NCBI GenBank assembly: GCA_016179045.1
Contig: JACOSL010000022.1
Coordinates: forward strand, 1 to 64,000
Length of the DNA stretch: 64,000 nucleotides
DNA from: Fimbriimonas ginsengisoli
GTDB lineage: Bacteria > Armatimonadota > Fimbriimonadia > Fimbriimonadales > Fimbriimonadaceae
Direction of reading: 5' to 3'
The notes beneath the pieces are model-generated. The model made no database searches. It was not told where the DNA came from and was given only the letters and a program-made list of their open reading frames with translations. Made by a program: the position numbers and the translations under genes. Position 1 is the first letter of the stretch; the number at the start of each line of letters is the position of its first letter. Of the stretch, positions 16,780-24,705 are shown in pieces.

Positions 16780-18285
16780 ATGGAGCACGCGCGCAGCCCT
16801 AGCGAACCGTGGCCGCCCCTCAAGCCGGCTTATCGTCCGCTGCCGGCCGACCCCGGTTATGACCCGCCCCGGCCCGACCGATGGCTCATGCGCTGCGAAC
16901 ATCTGAGCGCGGACCTGGGCCGGTTCGAGGAGGCGCTGGCCGCCCTCGACCAGGAGCCGAGCCTGCAGAACCGGTTGCGGCGTATTTGCATGCCCCACGC
17001 CTATCGAACCGACGAAGAGATCGATGTTTGGCGGGCCCGGTTTCTGGAGGAGCTCGATCGCTTTTCGTCCAGCGGGTTCGACCCACAAGAAGCCTACGCG
17101 GCCCTTGGGTACTTCAACACGTTTGCGGTCGCCTATCAGAATCGCGACGTCCGGCCGCTTCTGGAACCCCTTGGCCGGTTCCTGGTTGAGCGCATCGGCA
17201 CGCCCGCCTTGCCCGATCTCAGCGAGGCGATCGAGCCGCGACCTCGCGAAGGCAAGCTCAAAGTCGGCTATATCAGCGCCAATCTCCGCGGCAACCAGGC
17301 CTCGCGGTGGGCGCAAGGCTGGGCGGCCAATCACTCGGATGAGATCGAGACCTACGCGTTCCACCTTGCCGCCGAAAGCGATGCGGGCACGACCCAATGG
17401 GCTGATACTGTGAACCACTTTTATCACATTCCCAGGCGCTACCCTGCGGCAGCCCGCTTCATCAAGGACCTCGAACTCGATGCGCTGATCTACACCGACC
17501 TCGGCATGGATGGCCGCGCGTACCAGTTCGCGTGCCTCCGCCTCGCCCCGGTGCAGTGCACCGCGTGGGGGCATCCGGTTACGAGCGGGCTGCCGACCAT
17601 CGATTTCTACATCTCATCGGAACTGATGGAGCCCGAGGGGGCCGATGAACACTATTCGGAGCAGCTGGTTCGGCTGCCTGGGACCGGCCAATGCTGGCGG
17701 CGGTTCGAGCCCGAACTCTCACAAAGGACCAGAGAGGAGTTTGGGTTGCCGACGAAGGGGCCGCTCATTCTGATGTGCCACAACACGATGAAGTGCCTGC
17801 CCTGCTTCGATCGGCTGTACCAGGAGATCGGCGAGCGCCTTGGCGCGCCGATCGTGCTCGTCGAATCGGTTACCAGGGGTTCCGATGAGGTCCTCAAGGA
17901 GCGGTTCGCCGCGCTCAAGATCAAGACCCATTGGCTGCGGCGAATCCGCAATGGGAACGATTACTATCGGCTTCTGCAGCTTGCCGACGTAACCCTCGAC
18001 CCGCCCGAGTGGAGCGGGGGCAACACGGTCGTCGAGACGCTCCTCATGGGCTCGCCCGTGATCACAATGCGCGGCCGGTTCATGCGGGGGAATCTGGCGG
18101 CGGCGTTCAACCAAGTCGCGGGGGCTCCCGGGCTCATCGCGTCCGATCCGGACGACTACGTGGACTTAGCTTGCGACTTCGAGCGGCAGAAGCGGGCGAT
18201 GGCGGGGCTGAATGTGGACGCCCTATTCGAGGACAAGCGCCCGGTTCAGGCATTGGACGAGTTCTTGATGGGCCGGCTGAGATAG
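16780..18285 (+). CDS. OGT/SPINDLY-type glycosyltransferase (glycosyltransferase family 41), without TPR repeats
   Basis: A 501-residue protein. The C-terminal two-thirds match the bacterial O-GlcNAc transferase-like domain: KLKVGYISANLRG (about 160), LAPVQCTAWGHPVTSGLPTIDFYISS (about 255-280), HYSEQLVRLPG, and DVTLDPPEWSGGNTVVETL (about 403-421), which contributes the nucleotide-sugar site. The N-terminal 130 residues are helical but show no clear TPR repeats, unlike most family members. It would transfer a sugar, probably from a UDP donor, to protein Ser/Thr; target unknown. Located 25 nt after the ligase gene and 5 nt before a secreted protein gene. Confidence 0.88.
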   Translation: MEHARSPSEPWPPLKPAYRPLPADPGYDPPRPDRWLMRCEHLSADLGRFEEALAALDQEPSLQNRLRRICMPHAYRTDEEIDVWRARFLEELDRFSSSGFDPQEAYAALGYFNTFAVAYQNRDVRPLLEPLGRFLVERIGTPALPDLSEAIEPRPREGKLKVGYISANLRGNQASRWAQGWAANHSDEIETYAFHLAAESDAGTTQWADTVNHFYHIPRRYPAAARFIKDLELDALIYTDLGMDGRAYQFACLRLAPVQCTAWGHPVTSGLPTIDFYISSELMEPEGADEHYSEQLVRLPGTGQCWRRFEPELSQRTREEFGLPTKGPLILMCHNTMKCLPCFDRLYQEIGERLGAPIVLVESVTRGSDEVLKERFAALKIKTHWLRRIRNGNDYYRLLQLADVTLDPPEWSGGNTVVETLLMGSPVITMRGRFMRGNLAAAFNQVAGAPGLIASDPDDYVDLACDFERQKRAMAGLNVDALFEDKRPVQALDEFLMGRLR

Positions 18286-18290
18286 TGGCG

Positions 18291-19319
18291 ATGCTCAAGT
18301 CTCCTCGGGCGGCACTGATTCCGGCTTTGCTAGCAATTGTCGGCACGGCTCTCTGCCAGGAGCCCGCCGACACACGGGTGAAGGAGGCGATCCGCAAGGT
18401 GCTCCTTGAATCACTCAATGTGCGTGACCTTAGCTTGCCGAAATCGAAGCTGGCGGCGAAAGTAGCGCGGGGCGGCAGAGAGTCACGGATATTCGAGCCG
18501 CCGTGGGAGGGTGACTTGGTCACCCGAGTTCAAGGCTCTGCTCACGAGTGGGTCGTCATGGTTGCATCGATCACGGGCGACTTGGGGATGCACGCGAAAG
18601 CCTATTGGCTGGGTGCGCCAAGCGGCCGACTCATGGCCACCGCTATCCCATACGACAAGAACACGCTGACCGGCCCGCTGATCGGCGAGTGGCGGCATCA
18701 CGGCGACTATCTCATCGGGGTCGGAATCATCGCCGCGTTCCATTCTCCGACCTGGCAGGACGGGGACATTCGGGTATTCACGGTTGGCCCTTCGGGCTTG
18801 GTGCTTCGCCAGAGCATTCGCCTCGATTTCGCGGGTTCGTTACGGTTCGCGTCAGCGTCGTCGGACGACGTTGTGGGCAGTAACCGGCAAGAATTCCAGA
18901 GCATAACGGGCAGGCACCTAGGTCTTACCCGCGACATCCATTGGCGATTCTCGAGCGGGCGGTACCGCGTGGCCCTCAGCCGCATCGTCCACGACGAGCT
19001 CTGGGCCCTTGACCGCCTCGTCACCGCGGTCAAACTTCGCCAATTCAGCCTACAGAGACGGATGATCCCCGGTCCTTCTTCGCGCCGACGGTGGCTGGTG
19101 AAGCAGATCTGGGAGTGCATCCGCGATGATAGGCTCTTCATCGACCCGGATGCGCCCGCGGGCGCGGTCGGCCTTTGCAATCCGTTCAAAGCCGACGGAA
19201 ACCGCAAATTCTGGCTGCGCTTACGGGTTCGAGGAGGCGTCTGGGTCGTCGATTCGGATTTCCAGGGTGTGACCTCGCGGGTCTGTGACGGTGACGATCT
19301 TCAGGCGGCCGGACGATAG
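18291..19319 (+). CDS. Secreted hypothetical protein
   Basis: A 342-residue protein starting at ATG 18291; an in-frame GTG at 18285 is possible. Signal peptide of about 24 residues (MLKSPRAALIPALLAIVGTALC, cleavage near Q/E). The mature protein is mixed alpha/beta with many Trp and Arg residues and no recognised domain. Its central part (DLVTRVQGSAHEWVVMVASI...GDYLIGVGIIAAFHS...DIRVFTVGPSGL) looks like successive beta-strands, as in propeller-like or heme/lipid-binding proteins, but no motif is diagnostic. Directly follows the glycosyltransferase gene, so it is a possible substrate or partner (inference). Confidence 0.7.
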   Translation: MLKSPRAALIPALLAIVGTALCQEPADTRVKEAIRKVLLESLNVRDLSLPKSKLAAKVARGGRESRIFEPPWEGDLVTRVQGSAHEWVVMVASITGDLGMHAKAYWLGAPSGRLMATAIPYDKNTLTGPLIGEWRHHGDYLIGVGIIAAFHSPTWQDGDIRVFTVGPSGLVLRQSIRLDFAGSLRFASASSDDVVGSNRQEFQSITGRHLGLTRDIHWRFSSGRYRVALSRIVHDELWALDRLVTAVKLRQFSLQRRMIPGPSSRRRWLVKQIWECIRDDRLFIDPDAPAGAVGLCNPFKADGNRKFWLRLRVRGGVWVVDSDFQGVTSRVCDGDDLQAAGR

Positions 19320-19352
19320 TTGTCGGGGCAATCCGGGCCACCGTCCGACAAC
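19319..19352 (+). terminator. Perfect 8-bp hairpin downstream of the secreted-protein gene
   Basis: GTTGTCGG (19319-19326) pairs with CCGACAAC (19345-19352) around an 18-nt loop directly after the stop codon. No U-tract follows; instead short GTTCGACT-like direct repeats (19364-19382) precede the next promoter. Confidence 0.4.
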
Positions 19353-19397
19353 CGCTCGACCATTGTTCGACTATCGTTCGACTGCCGTCCCGCTAGG

Positions 19398-19403
19398 TAG
19401 TCT
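19398..19403 (+). promoter_or_regulatory. Probable -10 box of the dgcA-like gene
   Basis: TAGTCT, 6 nt before the GTG start of the dipeptide-epimerase-type gene; no Shine-Dalgarno. Confidence 0.45.
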
Positions 19404-19409
19404 TCCCCC

Positions 19410-20462
19410 GTGATCCGCGCGACCTTCCGCCTCCTCGAACTCCAAAAGCTCTACCCCCTCACGATCAGCAGGGGCACGATGAGTTCGAGCGAAAACCTCT
19501 TCGTGTTTCTCGACGATGGCGCCCGTACCGGAATCGGCGAGCTGTCGCCTGCAACCTCTTCGGCGTGGACGGCGGCGCGCGGCAAGCAGCAGCTCGAAGG
19601 CTTTTGCGCGGACTGGGACCTTGGCGGCCGCGCGATCCACGAAACCTATGCCGAGATGCGTCGGCGCGAGATCGATCCGCCCGCGATGGCGGCCCTCGAC
19701 GTTGCGCTTTGGGACCTGTTCGGCAAGCGGTGCGGCCAGCCGCTCTACCGGGTGTTTGGGCTGCCGTTGCCGACCGAACCGACGAGCGTCACCATCGGCA
19801 TCAATCCGCCGGAGGTGATCCGCGAACGAGTGCCGGAAATTCTTCGAGATTGCGGGGCCAAGTGCCTAAAGATCAAGCTCGGCTGCCCGGACGGGGTGGA
19901 GCGGGACAAGGAGAACTTCGAAGCGGCGCGCGAAGGCGCGCGACCGTTTGGCGCGAGGCTGCGGGTGGACGCGAACGGGGGCTGGTCGGTCGGTGACGCC
20001 AAGATGATGCTCGCCTGGCTCGCCGAGCGGGGCGTCGACTATGTAGAGCAGCCTCTGCCGGAAGGGCAAGAGGCCGACCTGCCGCGCATATTCGAGGGAC
20101 GACCGCTGCCGATCTTCGTGGACGAATCGTGCCGCTTCTCGCAGAGCGTGCCCAAGGTGGCGGGGGCGGTGGATGGGGTGAATCTCAAGCTGATGAAGTG
20201 CGGCGGGCTCACCGAGGCGCTGCGCATCGTGGCGGCGGCGCGGGCGCACGGGCTGCAGACGATGATCGGCTGCATGAGCGAATCGTCGGTGGCGATCGCG
20301 GCGGGCGCCCACATCGGCGGGCTTTTCGACCACATCGACCTCGATTCGCACCTCAACCTCAACCCCGACCCGGCCAACGGCGCGCCGATCGATTTGCGCG
20401 GGGTCATCATGCCCACCGACGCCCCTGGGCATGGGTCGGAACTCGTCGCCGTTCATGCTTGA
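19410..20462 (+). CDS. Enolase-superfamily epimerase (L-Ala-D/L-Glu epimerase type; DgcA-like)
   Basis: A 350-residue member of the muconate-lactonizing/dipeptide-epimerase subgroup. Catalytic Lys pair: K154-I-K156 in KCLKIKLG and the second Lys near 260 in VNLKLMKCGG. Metal ligands: D187 (RVDANGGW), E213 (YVEQPL), D238 (FVDES). The D-x-D signature near 310-312 (HIDLDSHL) is that used by Ala-Glu epimerases for the alpha-ammonium group. It overlaps the DUF1611 gene by 8 bp. This pairing is known for DgcA/DgcN, which converts N-acetyl-D-glutamate to its L form in D-glutamate catabolism. It therefore acts either on L-Ala-D-Glu from murein or on N-acetyl-D-Glu. Confidence 0.88.
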   Translation: MIRATFRLLELQKLYPLTISRGTMSSSENLFVFLDDGARTGIGELSPATSSAWTAARGKQQLEGFCADWDLGGRAIHETYAEMRRREIDPPAMAALDVALWDLFGKRCGQPLYRVFGLPLPTEPTSVTIGINPPEVIRERVPEILRDCGAKCLKIKLGCPDGVERDKENFEAAREGARPFGARLRVDANGGWSVGDAKMMLAWLAERGVDYVEQPLPEGQEADLPRIFEGRPLPIFVDESCRFSQSVPKVAGAVDGVNLKLMKCGGLTEALRIVAAARAHGLQTMIGCMSESSVAIAAGAHIGGLFDHIDLDSHLNLNPDPANGAPIDLRGVIMPTDAPGHGSELVAVHA

Positions 20463-21483
20463 TCGCTCGCTTCCGCTCGCGATCACGATGGAAGGGGCGT
20501 TGGGCTTGCCATTTGGGAAGATGGGCTATGGGGTGTTGCGGTATTCGCCGAACCCGATCGCGTGTCTGATCGATTCGACCCATGCGGGGGAGGACCATCG
20601 CCCGCTGAGCGGCATCGAGCGGCCCTGCCCGGTGGTGGCGAGCGTGCGCGAGGCGGCCGATCTGGGCGCTCGGGTGCTGGTGTTGGGCATCGCCCCGCCC
20701 GGCGGGCTGATCCCGGCCGAGTGGCTCCCTGGCATCGACGAGGCGGTGCGCCTCGGCCTTTGCGTGGTGAATGGGCTGCACGACCGGCTTGCGCCGCGCT
20801 ACCCGTCGCTTAGCCCTGGGCAATGGATTTGGGATATCCGGGTCGAACCGGAGGGGCTGGGCGTGGCGAAGGCGGAGGCGGCGGGGCTCGCCAACCGCCG
20901 GGTGCTGATGATCGGCACCGACATGGCGGTGGGCAAGATGACGGCGGGGCTGGAGATGCATCGGGCGGCTCTGGCGCGGGGGATTCGGGCCGAGTTCGTC
21001 GCGACCGGCCAGATCGGTATCACGATCATGGGGCGGGGAGTGCCGCTGGACGCGGTTCGTGTGGACTACGCCGCGGGGGCGATCGAGCGGGAGGTGATGG
21101 CCGTTCGCGATGCGGAGCTCGTGATCGTGGAGGGGCAAGGCGCGCTGATCCACCCCGGCAGCAGCGCCAACTTACCGCTCTTGCGTGGCGCGTGCCCAAC
21201 CCATTTGGTGCTCTGCCATCGGGCGGGCGCGACGGGGCTGATGCGCCTGCCGCATATCAAGATTCCGCCCTTGCGGGACTACTTGCGGCTGTACGAGGAG
21301 CTTTCCGAGGCTTGCGGCACGTTTCCTCGGGCGCGTGCTTGCGCGGTGGCGCTCAATACTGCAGGGCTATCGCACCAGGCGGCGCTGGAGGCGGCGCAGG
21401 CGATCGAGGACGAGACGGGGCTGCCGTGCGTCGATCCCCTGCGCCACGGAGCGGAGCCGTTGGTGGATGCGGTGCTGGCGTGA
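20455..21483 (+). CDS. DUF1611 P-loop protein (DgcN-like N-acetyltransferase)
   Basis: A 342-residue protein: N-terminal Rossmann-like region (DLGARVLVLGIAPPGG, about 70-85) and C-terminal P-loop domain with GTDMAVGKMTAG (about 156-167), plus LVIVEGQGALIHPG and HRAGATGL. This is the DUF1611 architecture; characterised members (DgcN) acetylate D-glutamate before epimerisation by DgcA. Start ATG 20455 lies inside the epimerase gene (8-bp overlap), a strong sign of coupled expression. It would act in the cytoplasm. D-Glu acetylation rather than another amino-acid modification is inference from family and context. Confidence 0.82.
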   Translation: MLDRSLPLAITMEGALGLPFGKMGYGVLRYSPNPIACLIDSTHAGEDHRPLSGIERPCPVVASVREAADLGARVLVLGIAPPGGLIPAEWLPGIDEAVRLGLCVVNGLHDRLAPRYPSLSPGQWIWDIRVEPEGLGVAKAEAAGLANRRVLMIGTDMAVGKMTAGLEMHRAALARGIRAEFVATGQIGITIMGRGVPLDAVRVDYAAGAIEREVMAVRDAELVIVEGQGALIHPGSSANLPLLRGACPTHLVLCHRAGATGLMRLPHIKIPPLRDYLRLYEELSEACGTFPRARACAVALNTAGLSHQAALEAAQAIEDETGLPCVDPLRHGAEPLVDAVLA

Positions 21484-21499
21484 CGTGTCCGGAGCAACG

Positions 21500-22195
21500 C
21501 TAACGCCTTGCCGCGACGAGCAGCTTCAGCCACTTCTTCGCGCCGAGGTAGTCGGTGGACACGCCGCCCTTGCCGCTGCTGCTGTGCACGAAGTAGCCGT
21601 TGCCGAGGTAGATGCCGGTGTGGCCGACCTTGCCTCGGCGGCTGTCCCAGAAATACAGCCGGTCGCCCGACTGCAAGTCCTCGAGCCTGAGGATCGGCTG
21701 GCCCACGCTGACCTGCTCGGCGGCGGTGCGTGGCAGGCTCACCCCGATCGCACCGTAAATCTGTTTGACGAACCCCGAGCAGTCGATTCCGGTCATCGTG
21801 CTGTTGCCGCCCCACTGGTAGGGCGCGCCGACGAAGTTCAAAGAGTACTGGGCGAGGGCGGAGCCGTTGCGGGACGCCACGCTCGGGCCGGGGCGGGTAG
21901 CGGGCACGTCGGCGGTGACATCGTAGGGTAGCTTCGCAACCTTATCGGCGGGCACGTAGCCGTAAACGCCGTTTTGCAGCAGCACCCTAAGCCAGGCCGC
22001 GCTGCGGCTGGTCTGGACTACCACGTACTCGTAAGGCTTCAGATGGTAATAGACGCGGGATCGCGTCGTGGACGAGGCGTAGATGTTTGTGGACGCGGTG
22101 GACTGACCGAGCTTGCCGATGACCTGACGCTCGGCAAAGGCGCACGCGCACGCGGCAAAGAGGGCGGCAAAGGCGAAGAGCCGGGCGGGGCGCAT
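21500..22195 (-). CDS. Secreted SH3-NlpC/P60 cell-wall hydrolase
   Basis: A 231-residue protein from ATG 22195 with AAGGA a few bases upstream. A signal peptide of about 21 residues (MRPARLFAFAALFAACACAFA) is followed by a bacterial SH3 domain (about 30-88, TNIYASSTTRSRVYYHLKPYEYV...GVYGYVPADKV) and a C-terminal NlpC/P60 domain with triad Cys139 (IDCSGFV), His192 (KVGHTGIYLG) and His204 (YFVHSSSG). It cleaves gamma-D-Glu to diamino-acid bonds in peptidoglycan stem peptides outside the inner membrane. It converges on the epimerase/DUF1611 pair with a 16-nt gap; those enzymes could process its D-Glu-containing products. Confidence 0.93.
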   Translation of the reverse strand: MRPARLFAFAALFAACACAFAERQVIGKLGQSTASTNIYASSTTRSRVYYHLKPYEYVVVQTSRSAAWLRVLLQNGVYGYVPADKVAKLPYDVTADVPATRPGPSVASRNGSALAQYSLNFVGAPYQWGGNSTMTGIDCSGFVKQIYGAIGVSLPRTAAEQVSVGQPILRLEDLQSGDRLYFWDSRRGKVGHTGIYLGNGYFVHSSSGKGGVSTDYLGAKKWLKLLVAARR

Positions 22196-22257
22196 GGTCC
22201 TTAGAAGGTTATCTACCTGAATTATCGGTTCGAAGGTGCCCGCAAACAAGCGGGAGG

Positions 22258-22947
22258 CTAGGCGGCCGCCTTCGCCGCGCAAAGAGCCCGCAGGATGAGA
22301 AGGCCGTCGTCCGAACCCAAGATCTTGCGGGTGGCGCGCTCGGGATGGGGCATGATGCCGAGCACGTTGCCCTTCTCGTTCAAGACGCCCGCGATGGCGT
22401 GGGTCGCCCCGTTCGGGTTGGCATCCTCGGGCGATTCGCCAGGGCCGGGCACGTAGCGGAAGGCGATGCGGTCTTCGTCCTCCAGGCGGCAGATAGTGTC
22501 GGGATCGGCGACGTAGCGGCCCTCCAGGTGGGCGATGGGCATGCGGAGCGTCTTGGTAACCCCTCGCGTCCAGAAGCTGCTTCGGTTCACGGCTTGGAGG
22601 TGCACGTCGCGGCAGAGGAACTTCTGCTTCGCGTTGGCCATCAGCGCGCCGGGAAGCAGGCCCGCCTCGCATAGGATTTGGAAGCCGTTGCACACGCCGA
22701 TTACGGGGCGGCCCTCGCGCGCGAACCGCGCCACCTCGTCGAGGATCGGCGCCCCCGCGGCCATCGCCCCGCAGCGCAGGTAGTCGCCGTAGGTAAACCC
22801 GCCGGGTAGGAGGGCGGCATCGTAGCCCCTCAGCGAGTGGTCTTCGTGCCAGACGTATTCGGCATCGATATGCGCATCGTCGCGCAAGGCGTGGAGGGCG
22901 TCCTGGTCGCAGTTGGCGCCGGGGAAGCGGATGACGGCGACCTTCAC
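22258..22947 (-). CDS. purQ: Phosphoribosylformylglycinamidine synthase, glutaminase subunit
   Basis: A 229-residue class I glutamine amidotransferase starting at GTG 22947 (VKVAVIRFPGANCDQD). Nucleophile Cys in GVCNGFQIL (about residue 86) and the His-Glu pair in MPHPERA (about 210). It supplies ammonia to PurL for conversion of FGAR to FGAM, purine step 4. GTG overlaps the purS stop in GTGA, so PurS and PurQ are co-translated; the small-PurL three-subunit form of the enzyme is implied. purL itself is not in the window. Confidence 0.96.
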   Translation of the reverse strand: MKVAVIRFPGANCDQDALHALRDDAHIDAEYVWHEDHSLRGYDAALLPGGFTYGDYLRCGAMAAGAPILDEVARFAREGRPVIGVCNGFQILCEAGLLPGALMANAKQKFLCRDVHLQAVNRSSFWTRGVTKTLRMPIAHLEGRYVADPDTICRLEDEDRIAFRYVPGPGESPEDANPNGATHAIAGVLNEKGNVLGIMPHPERATRKILGSDDGLLILRALCAAKAAA

Positions 22948-23177
22948 GCCACCACCTCCACGCGGTAATCCTCGATCACGGGGTTGGCGAGGAGCTTGTC
23001 GCACATCTCTTTGACTCGCGCCTCGCTGTATGGGTCGACCTGAAGCTCGATGAGCTTGCCGATGCGCGCCTCTTCCAGTTCTTCGTAGCCTAGCTTCTGG
23101 AGCGCGCCCGCCACCGTGCGTCCGGCGGAATCGAGGAGCGAGGGTTTGAGGGTCACGTACACCCGCACCTTGGTCAT
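22944..23177 (-). CDS. purS: Phosphoribosylformylglycinamidine synthase subunit PurS
   Basis: A 77-residue protein of expected size with the family pattern VRVYVTLKPSLLDSAGRTV, LQKLGYEEL..ARIGKLIELQVD and MCDKLLANPVIEDYRVE. PurS bridges PurL and PurQ and permits ammonia channelling. It is the first gene of the purSQ pair, with TAGGTT touching the ATG and a TATGTC a little further up. The region upstream is a repeat-rich spacer, with no other gene between it and the thioredoxin gene. Confidence 0.95.
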   Translation of the reverse strand: MTKVRVYVTLKPSLLDSAGRTVAGALQKLGYEELEEARIGKLIELQVDPYSEARVKEMCDKLLANPVIEDYRVEVVA

Positions 23178-23229
23178 AACCTAGTTTGACATACCGGGCG
23201 GGCGGTGCGGAGTCACGCTACATCTGGCG

Positions 23230-23345
23230 CGCCACCCTCCCCTTACCCCTCCCTCAAGGGAGGGGACAACTTCATTGGCTCGCTCGCGCCCTCCGGGCGC
23301 TCGCTCACCTCTGTTGTTCGCAACGCCATCCTGGGCGTTGCTGGA
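23230..23345. repeat. Modular palindromic repeat, partial copy
   Basis: Shows CCCCTCCCT/AGGGAGGGG (about 23247-23267), GGCTCGCTCG with a GCGCCCtccGGGCGC palindrome, CTCGCTCACC, and an AACGCCATCCTGGGCGTT end. The layout is the same as at 8629 and 40761, with different stem sequences. Confidence 0.6.
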
Positions 23346-23348
23346 AAA

Positions 23349-23389
23349 GCCATGCACGGCCACTGCAAGGCCATGCAAAGCCATTGCAG
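23349..23389. repeat. Four imperfect 10-11 bp tandem repeats
   Basis: Units GCCATGCACG, GCCACTGCAAG, GCCATGCAAA and GCCATTGCAG lie head to tail, about one helical turn each, just downstream of the palindromic repeat. Confidence 0.55.
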
Positions 23390-23536
23390 AGCGATCCCCA
23401 ACAATCACCTCCATCCGACCTCAGCGAGCCTGCGGTCGACTTCCCCCTGCGCGGCAAGGGGAAGATGGGGAGGGCACGCTCCATCGTGCCCGAAGCGGGT
23501 GCAAGTCTCCACCTGTTCGGAGGAGCACCCCTTGTT

Positions 23537-24646
23537 CTAGCGGGCGGGTGGCTCTTTGTCGTTCATCATGCGGGTGAGAGTCTTCTGGTAGTCGGCCTTG
23601 TCCGCTTCGCCGGCGGCGGCGAGCGCCTTCGCCTCGGTTTCGACCGCCTTGCCCTTGTCGCCGGTAAACCAATACGCCCAGGCGAGGGTGTCGAGGAACG
23701 CCGCCTCTTGCCCTTTGCTTAGTTCGACCGCACGCGATGCCGCCTTCAGCGCCGCGAAGCCGTCTCGCTTCTCAAGCTTCGCCGCCGGGTCCACGATGAA
23801 CCAGGCGAAGTTGTTGAGAAGGGCGGCTTGATCCCAGCCCATCTTCATGATCTCCGCGCCCTTGGCGGTGGCCTTATCCTTCTCGCCGGTAAACGTGAAG
23901 ATCTGGTAACGCGCGAAGTCGGTGGTGAACTTGGCCTGAGGCGCGAGCGCGTCGAGGTCGTCGCACGCCTTGAGCGCGGCGGGGTAATCCTTGGCTTTCA
24001 TCGCCTTGTTGAGGCTAAGGGTGGCCTCGCGGATGGGCTTCTGGGCCCCCATCGCCTTCTTGATCTCGGCCAAATTGTCGCCGAACTCCTTCTGGAAGGC
24101 GGCAAGGTCCCACTTGCCGTCCACGATCTGGGTGAGGGGTCCGTCGAGCTCCATCGGGTGGCCGATCCAGGCGACCTGTCGGTTCTGGTCGATCACGAAC
24201 GCGGTGGGGATGCCGCGCTGCATGGCGGCTGCCATCCAATCCTTGGCCATCACGCCCTCGCGGCCTTCAGAGCCCTTGAGGTCGTCCATCGCGATGTTGT
24301 AATCCATCTTGTCGCCCATCTGCTGAACGAACGGCTCGACGTCGCTTTGCTTGGTTTCCCAGACGCTGACTCCCACGAAGGTCGCTTTGCCCGCGAACTT
24401 CTTGCTCAGGTCGGTAAGGTGGGGGATAGAGACACGGCAGGGCCCGCACCACGTGGCCCAAAACTCGACCACATAGACCTTGCCTTTCTCGAAATCGGCG
24501 ACGGGGGTGCCTTTAACCCACTTCGAGATCGTCATGGCGGGGGGCGCGTCGCCCGGCATCAGGGTTGCGATGCGTTCCGCCTTTTGGGCGAAAGTGGCCG
24601 CCGCGCTCAGCAGCAGCGCCGTCGAAATAAGGGTTCGATACCGCAT
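23537..24646 (-). CDS. Secreted TlpA/ResA-like thioredoxin with helical repeat C-terminus
   Basis: A 369-residue protein from ATG 24646. Signal peptide of about 20 residues (MRYRTLISTALLLSAAATFA). The thioredoxin domain carries the intact redox motif W66-C-G-P-C70 inside YVVEFWATWCGPCRVSIPHL, and the cis-Pro region GIPTAFVIDQNRQVAWIGHP. C-terminal about 150 residues are Ala-rich helical pairs resembling TPR/Sel1-like repeats (KDYPAALKACDDLDALA, EAAFLDTLAWAYWFTGDKGKAVETEAKAL). It probably reduces disulfides or delivers electrons outside the cytoplasm; client unknown. A TACTGT box lies 5 nt before the ATG. Confidence 0.9.
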   Translation of the reverse strand: MRYRTLISTALLLSAAATFAQKAERIATLMPGDAPPAMTISKWVKGTPVADFEKGKVYVVEFWATWCGPCRVSIPHLTDLSKKFAGKATFVGVSVWETKQSDVEPFVQQMGDKMDYNIAMDDLKGSEGREGVMAKDWMAAAMQRGIPTAFVIDQNRQVAWIGHPMELDGPLTQIVDGKWDLAAFQKEFGDNLAEIKKAMGAQKPIREATLSLNKAMKAKDYPAALKACDDLDALAPQAKFTTDFARYQIFTFTGEKDKATAKGAEIMKMGWDQAALLNNFAWFIVDPAAKLEKRDGFAALKAASRAVELSKGQEAAFLDTLAWAYWFTGDKGKAVETEAKALAAAGEADKADYQKTLTRMMNDKEPPAR

Positions 24647-24651
24647 ACCTA

Positions 24652-24657
24652 ACAGTA
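24652..24657 (-). promoter_or_regulatory. Probable -10 box of the thioredoxin-like gene
   Basis: TACTGT on the minus strand, 5 nt before ATG 24646. Confidence 0.4.
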
Positions 24658-24705
24658 CCGGCAAACCGGCCAATTAGTTCGCGGCGGCTGGGCCCCTGTT
24701 CGGCG

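Larger units (their letters stand above)
23178..23536. other. Intergenic region, 359 nt, repeats and hairpins
   Basis: No gene is supported. It contains a palindromic-repeat copy (about 23230-23345), a short 10-11 bp tandem repeat (23349-23389) and a GGGCACG/CGTGCCC hairpin (23472-23491). The hairpin may sit in the 3' end of the thioredoxin-like gene's transcript. Confidence 0.6.

Noticed and set aside
19320-19409. GTTCGAC direct repeats as an operator or attachment site
   Set aside because: Only two or three imperfect 8-mers, with no symmetry or second copy; too little to call.
22196-22693. Long N-terminal extension of the NlpC/P60 gene
   Set aside because: It overlaps purQ antisense in the same direction and lacks protein character; a clean signal peptide with AAGGA begins at 22195.
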